From positions 1-64,000 of the forward strand of contig WSYJ01000175.1 in NCBI GenBank assembly GCA_020186115.1: a stretch of 64,000 nt of DNA, written 5' to 3'. This DNA comes from Histomonas meleagridis (taxonomy: Eukaryota; Parabasalia; Tritrichomonadida; Dientamoebidae). The translations under genes and the position numbers were made by a program. Shown here in pieces: positions 61,527 through 64,000 of this stretch (positions are counted from its first letter, which is position 1; every line of letters starts with the position of its first letter). The notes beneath the pieces were generated by a model. It had not been told where the DNA came from. It saw only the letters and a program-made list of their open reading frames with translations, and ran no database searches.

Positions 61527-61961
61527 AATTTTATGCCCCAGGGCACGCCCTATATTATATGTGTCGTTCGGGTAACCCAAATTATTAAAACAGATATCAA
61601 ATTATTAAAACATAATCCAAATTATTAGAATATATTCTAAATTATTCAAATGAATAGTTTTTGCATTAATATCAGTTCCTTTATCTGAAAGTAATTTTAC
61701 TATTTCTATATTATTATTTTTAACTGCTATATGAAGTGCTGTTTCAAATTATTAAAACATATTTCAAATTATTAAAACATATTCCAAATTATTAAAACAT
61801 ATTATAAATTATTAAAACATATTTCAAATTACTAAAACATATCCAAAATTATTAAAAACATATTTTAAATTATTCAAATGAATACTTTTTACATTAACAT
61901 CAATTCCTTCTTTATCTAAAAGTAATTTTGAATAATTTAAAATATATTAATTTTATGCCCC
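61527..61961 (-). pseudogene. Ankyrin-module remnants on the opposite strand, flanked by 13-bp direct repeats
   Basis: On the minus strand two ankyrin modules remain: TALHIAVKNNNIEIVKLL at about 61745-61650, and KLLLDKEGIDVNVK around 61930-61885. They are close relatives of the module at the right end of the window. Between and after them the spacer is a minisatellite of about 20 bp (AATATGTTTTAATAATTTG) in roughly five copies at 61745-61880, with degenerate copies at 61574-61660. The block is bounded by AATTTTATGCCCC at 61527-61539 and 61949-61961. It has no start and no full-length frame. Confidence 0.7.
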
Positions 61962-62643
61962 AAATTTTATGTATCGTTGAATAACTTGTTGCAAAAGTGG
62001 AAGGAATCTTTGAAGAATATTATTGACAAATACATAAACTATGTTATTAATGCCAAAAACAATAATAATAAATAAAGTGCGAGTTGCCTCAAAATGTACG
62101 CTTTCAAACATTTTACTTACATGATGAAAAATGTATTTATAATGAAATTTACACAATCAATAATTTAACAAAGATTTTTAAATTTCTCATTCCTGAAATG
62201 AACACTTTGATTTGTATTTAGTTTATTTCAAAGCTCGTATTTGAGATTAAAACGATTATATAAACTATACATTGTATTTAATAATAAAAGTGGCATTTCA
62301 TATGGAAAAGTTAAGTAAATCAAAATTTCCTGACTAATTAATCATTTAATCATTGTGGTTTAATGAGCTCTCCAAAACTTCTTTTTCTTAACGATTGAGG
62401 GAAATATAAGTTGTTAATACTCTCTCTGTATTCAGCACTAAAAAATAAAAAAAATCTTTAGCATGGCTTTTTATTCAATTTCTCCATCATCGCATCATGA
62501 AGTCATTTATCAGCAGAGCAGATGAAATAAGTTTAATTTGAACAGAACACTAAATTTACTATTAAGAAATTATAAGTTATTGCAAATTAAAAACAAAAAA
62601 ATCCATTTTTAATTGAATATATATAACCGTTTTCTTATCAGAA
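61962..62643. other. Gap upstream of the last DUF3447 gene
   Basis: About 680 bp, AT-rich, no gene or RNA recognised. The final part should contain the promoter of the DUF3447 gene at 62644; the sequence TATATATAACC lies about 20 bp before the ATG. Confidence 0.4.
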
Positions 62644-63873
62644 ATGCAACGTGTTGAAAATAAAAGCAAAGAATGGGAAATGCTTTATATGGCTTACCGT
62701 ACTATTTTTGACCTCAATAAAGCAAATATTTCTCAATCAGCACATACATTATTTGATATATTTGATAATAATCTCTCGTATTCTTTTAATTTAACAATTA
62801 GTCAAATGATATATTCATCATTTATTTCACAGTCTAATGACCCAAATGTATATATAATTTTTATAAATGAAATTGAAGCATTACAAAAAACAAAAAAAAG
62901 TAAACATAGAATATGTGAAATTTTCACCCAGTTGCTTCTTAAAAAAGCTTCGCAGGAATCAAATTATCTCCTTGAAAATATGATTGAACAAAATTTAATT
63001 GATAAAAATATCACTAAAAATATTAGTTCAAAATATTTTGCACACTATAAAACAAAAAAAGTAAACAAACAACGAACCTATATAGATCCATTTGAAAAAC
63101 AATTTATCAAAAATTATGAAGAACTATCAAAGAATGATTGGGAACTTCATAAGCAATTAATTAAAGAAGGACATAATCCGAATGAAATTGCAAAAATAAT
63201 TCGAAAAGACGAAGTAGAAAAACTTCAAGAAATATCATCACAAACAAATTTTGATTTTAACCAGAAAATTGAACCATCACTTTATGAAAGATGTTCGTTT
63301 GTCAATCATGCAAATGTTACATTAATTGATTATGCAGCATTTTTTGGTTCAGTTAAATGTTTTAAATATTTACTTATGAATGGTGCAAATGTCAAAAATA
63401 CAGGTAGATATGCAGTTGCCGGTGGAAATCTTGAAATCATTCATTTGTGTGAACAAAATCAATCATCATTTGATAATGCATATGAAACAACAATCGAATT
63501 TCATCGAAATGATATCTTTAAATATATTTATGAGAATAAATTAGAAAAAATACAATCAAAGCCAAAAATGTCTGAAGATACAAATGATTTGGTAAGTTTT
63601 TGTATCAAAAAAGATAATTATGAAATTTTAGCATTTTTGGAAGAAAAAAGAATTAATGTTAATGCTGATAATATAAATGAATCAGCAAGAAATGGAAATT
63701 TATATCTGGTTCAATATTTCCTTCAAAATAATCAAATTCCAAAAAATATTTTGCCATTTGCTTCAGAATCAGGAAATATTGAACTTGTAAAATTATTTTT
63801 AGATAAAGAAGGAATTGATATTAATGCAACAAATATTCGTTTTGATAATTTTTTATATGTTTTAATAATTTAG
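62644..63873 (+). CDS. DUF3447/ankyrin-repeat protein, second copy
   Basis: A 409-residue paralogue of the protein at 36832-38034. The best conserved parts are DWELHKQLIKEG, NPNEIAKIIR, VEKLQEISSQTNFDFNQ, the DUF3447 block LIDYAAFFGSVKCFKYLLM, AVAGGNLEIIHLCEQN and the repeats SARNGNLYLVQYFLQ and ESGNIELVKLFLDKEGIDIN. The N-terminal 120 residues diverge more. It ends FDNFLYVLII just inside the AT-rich spacer, at the same place as its paralogue. Another ankyrin module follows in a shifted frame and is cut by the window end. The ATG at 62644 is the first in frame. Function is unknown beyond protein binding by ankyrin repeats. Confidence 0.85.
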   Translation: MQRVENKSKEWEMLYMAYRTIFDLNKANISQSAHTLFDIFDNNLSYSFNLTISQMIYSSFISQSNDPNVYIIFINEIEALQKTKKSKHRICEIFTQLLLKKASQESNYLLENMIEQNLIDKNITKNISSKYFAHYKTKKVNKQRTYIDPFEKQFIKNYEELSKNDWELHKQLIKEGHNPNEIAKIIRKDEVEKLQEISSQTNFDFNQKIEPSLYERCSFVNHANVTLIDYAAFFGSVKCFKYLLMNGANVKNTGRYAVAGGNLEIIHLCEQNQSSFDNAYETTIEFHRNDIFKYIYENKLEKIQSKPKMSEDTNDLVSFCIKKDNYEILAFLEEKRINVNADNINESARNGNLYLVQYFLQNNQIPKNILPFASESGNIELVKLFLDKEGIDINATNIRFDNFLYVLII

Positions 63874-64000
63874 AATATGTTTTAATAATTTGAAACAGCA
63901 CTTCATATAGCAGTTAGAAACAATAATATAGAAATAGTAAAATTACTTTTAGATAAAGAAGGAATTGATGTTAATGCAAAATATATTCGTTTTGATAATT
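63874..64000 (+). repeat. Spacer and next ankyrin module, cut by the window end
   Basis: After the stop, the spacer holds two copies of the unit ATATGTTTTAATAATTT. An intact ankyrin module then begins at 63895 (TALHIAVRNNNIEIVKLLL to GIDVNAK) and a new spacer starts (TTCGTTTTGATAATT, also seen at the end of the gene). This repeats the architecture of the 36-kb array with a different spacer sequence. Confidence 0.75.

Noticed and set aside
1-64000. CRISPR array
   Set aside because: The tandem repeats have no unique spacers of constant length and the genome is eukaryotic.

Overview
This window looks like nuclear DNA of a trichomonad (Parabasalia), most likely a Tritrichomonas-like species. The genes are dense and read as single uninterrupted exons under the standard code. 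Intergenic DNA is very AT-rich and 5' leaders look short, with TCA(Y)(T/A) initiator-like motifs just before several ATGs. The gene families also fit: DUF3447/ankyrin proteins, BspA-like leucine-rich repeats, an MFS pair, a subtilase and a cytosolic HSP70 ending in EEVD. Species assignment is inference; no rRNA is present to settle it.

Layout. 1-9078: a satellite of about 590 copies of a 15-bp unit, GGTACTTGTGTGTGT, with a degenerate, G-rich right edge. 9.5-14 kb: a MalY/PatB-type aminotransferase and a membrane-anchored subtilase, convergent. 14.2-16.3 kb: a broken BspA-like LRR gene and a small ankyrin-gene fossil. 16.7-29.1 kb: RasGAP, HSP70, a SCAR/WAVE-like actin regulator, two MFS transporters and ubiquitin-activating enzyme E1. 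29.4-35.2 kb: two tandem pseudokinases that share a near-identical 357-bp tract, deoxyhypusine synthase and PheRS alpha. 35.5-38 kb: a DUF3447/ankyrin gene followed by six ankyrin modules in a 170-bp tandem array whose spacers break the frame. 38.4-48.4 kb: a broken membrane-protein gene, a large Asn-rich surface protein, a Cdc7/MAP3K-epsilon-like kinase, a DEAD-box helicase and a TBC RabGAP. 48.6 kb: a tRNA-Ile with anticodon GAT. 49-50.8 kb: a dead LINE-like reverse transcriptase. 52.2-58.6 kb: a WDR6-like WD40 protein and a DPE2-like GH77 protein that seems to have lost two of its three catalytic carboxylates. 59.9-62 kb: a graveyard holding a PARG-like pseudogene and ankyrin-gene remnants on both strands. 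62.6 kb to the end: a second intact DUF3447/ankyrin gene whose ankyrin tail runs off the window.

Most intact genes are housekeeping or signalling: ubiquitin activation, translation (PheRS, hypusination, tRNA modification), small-GTPase control (RasGAP, TBC), actin nucleation and glucan metabolism. They do not form operons. The accessory content is surface proteins, ankyrin modules that expand and decay as DNA repeats, and retroelement debris. The strongest leads are the ankyrin module arrays, the gene-converted pseudokinase pair, the apparently inactive GH77 protein, the 9-kb satellite, and a recurrent GTCACTTT element upstream of several genes.
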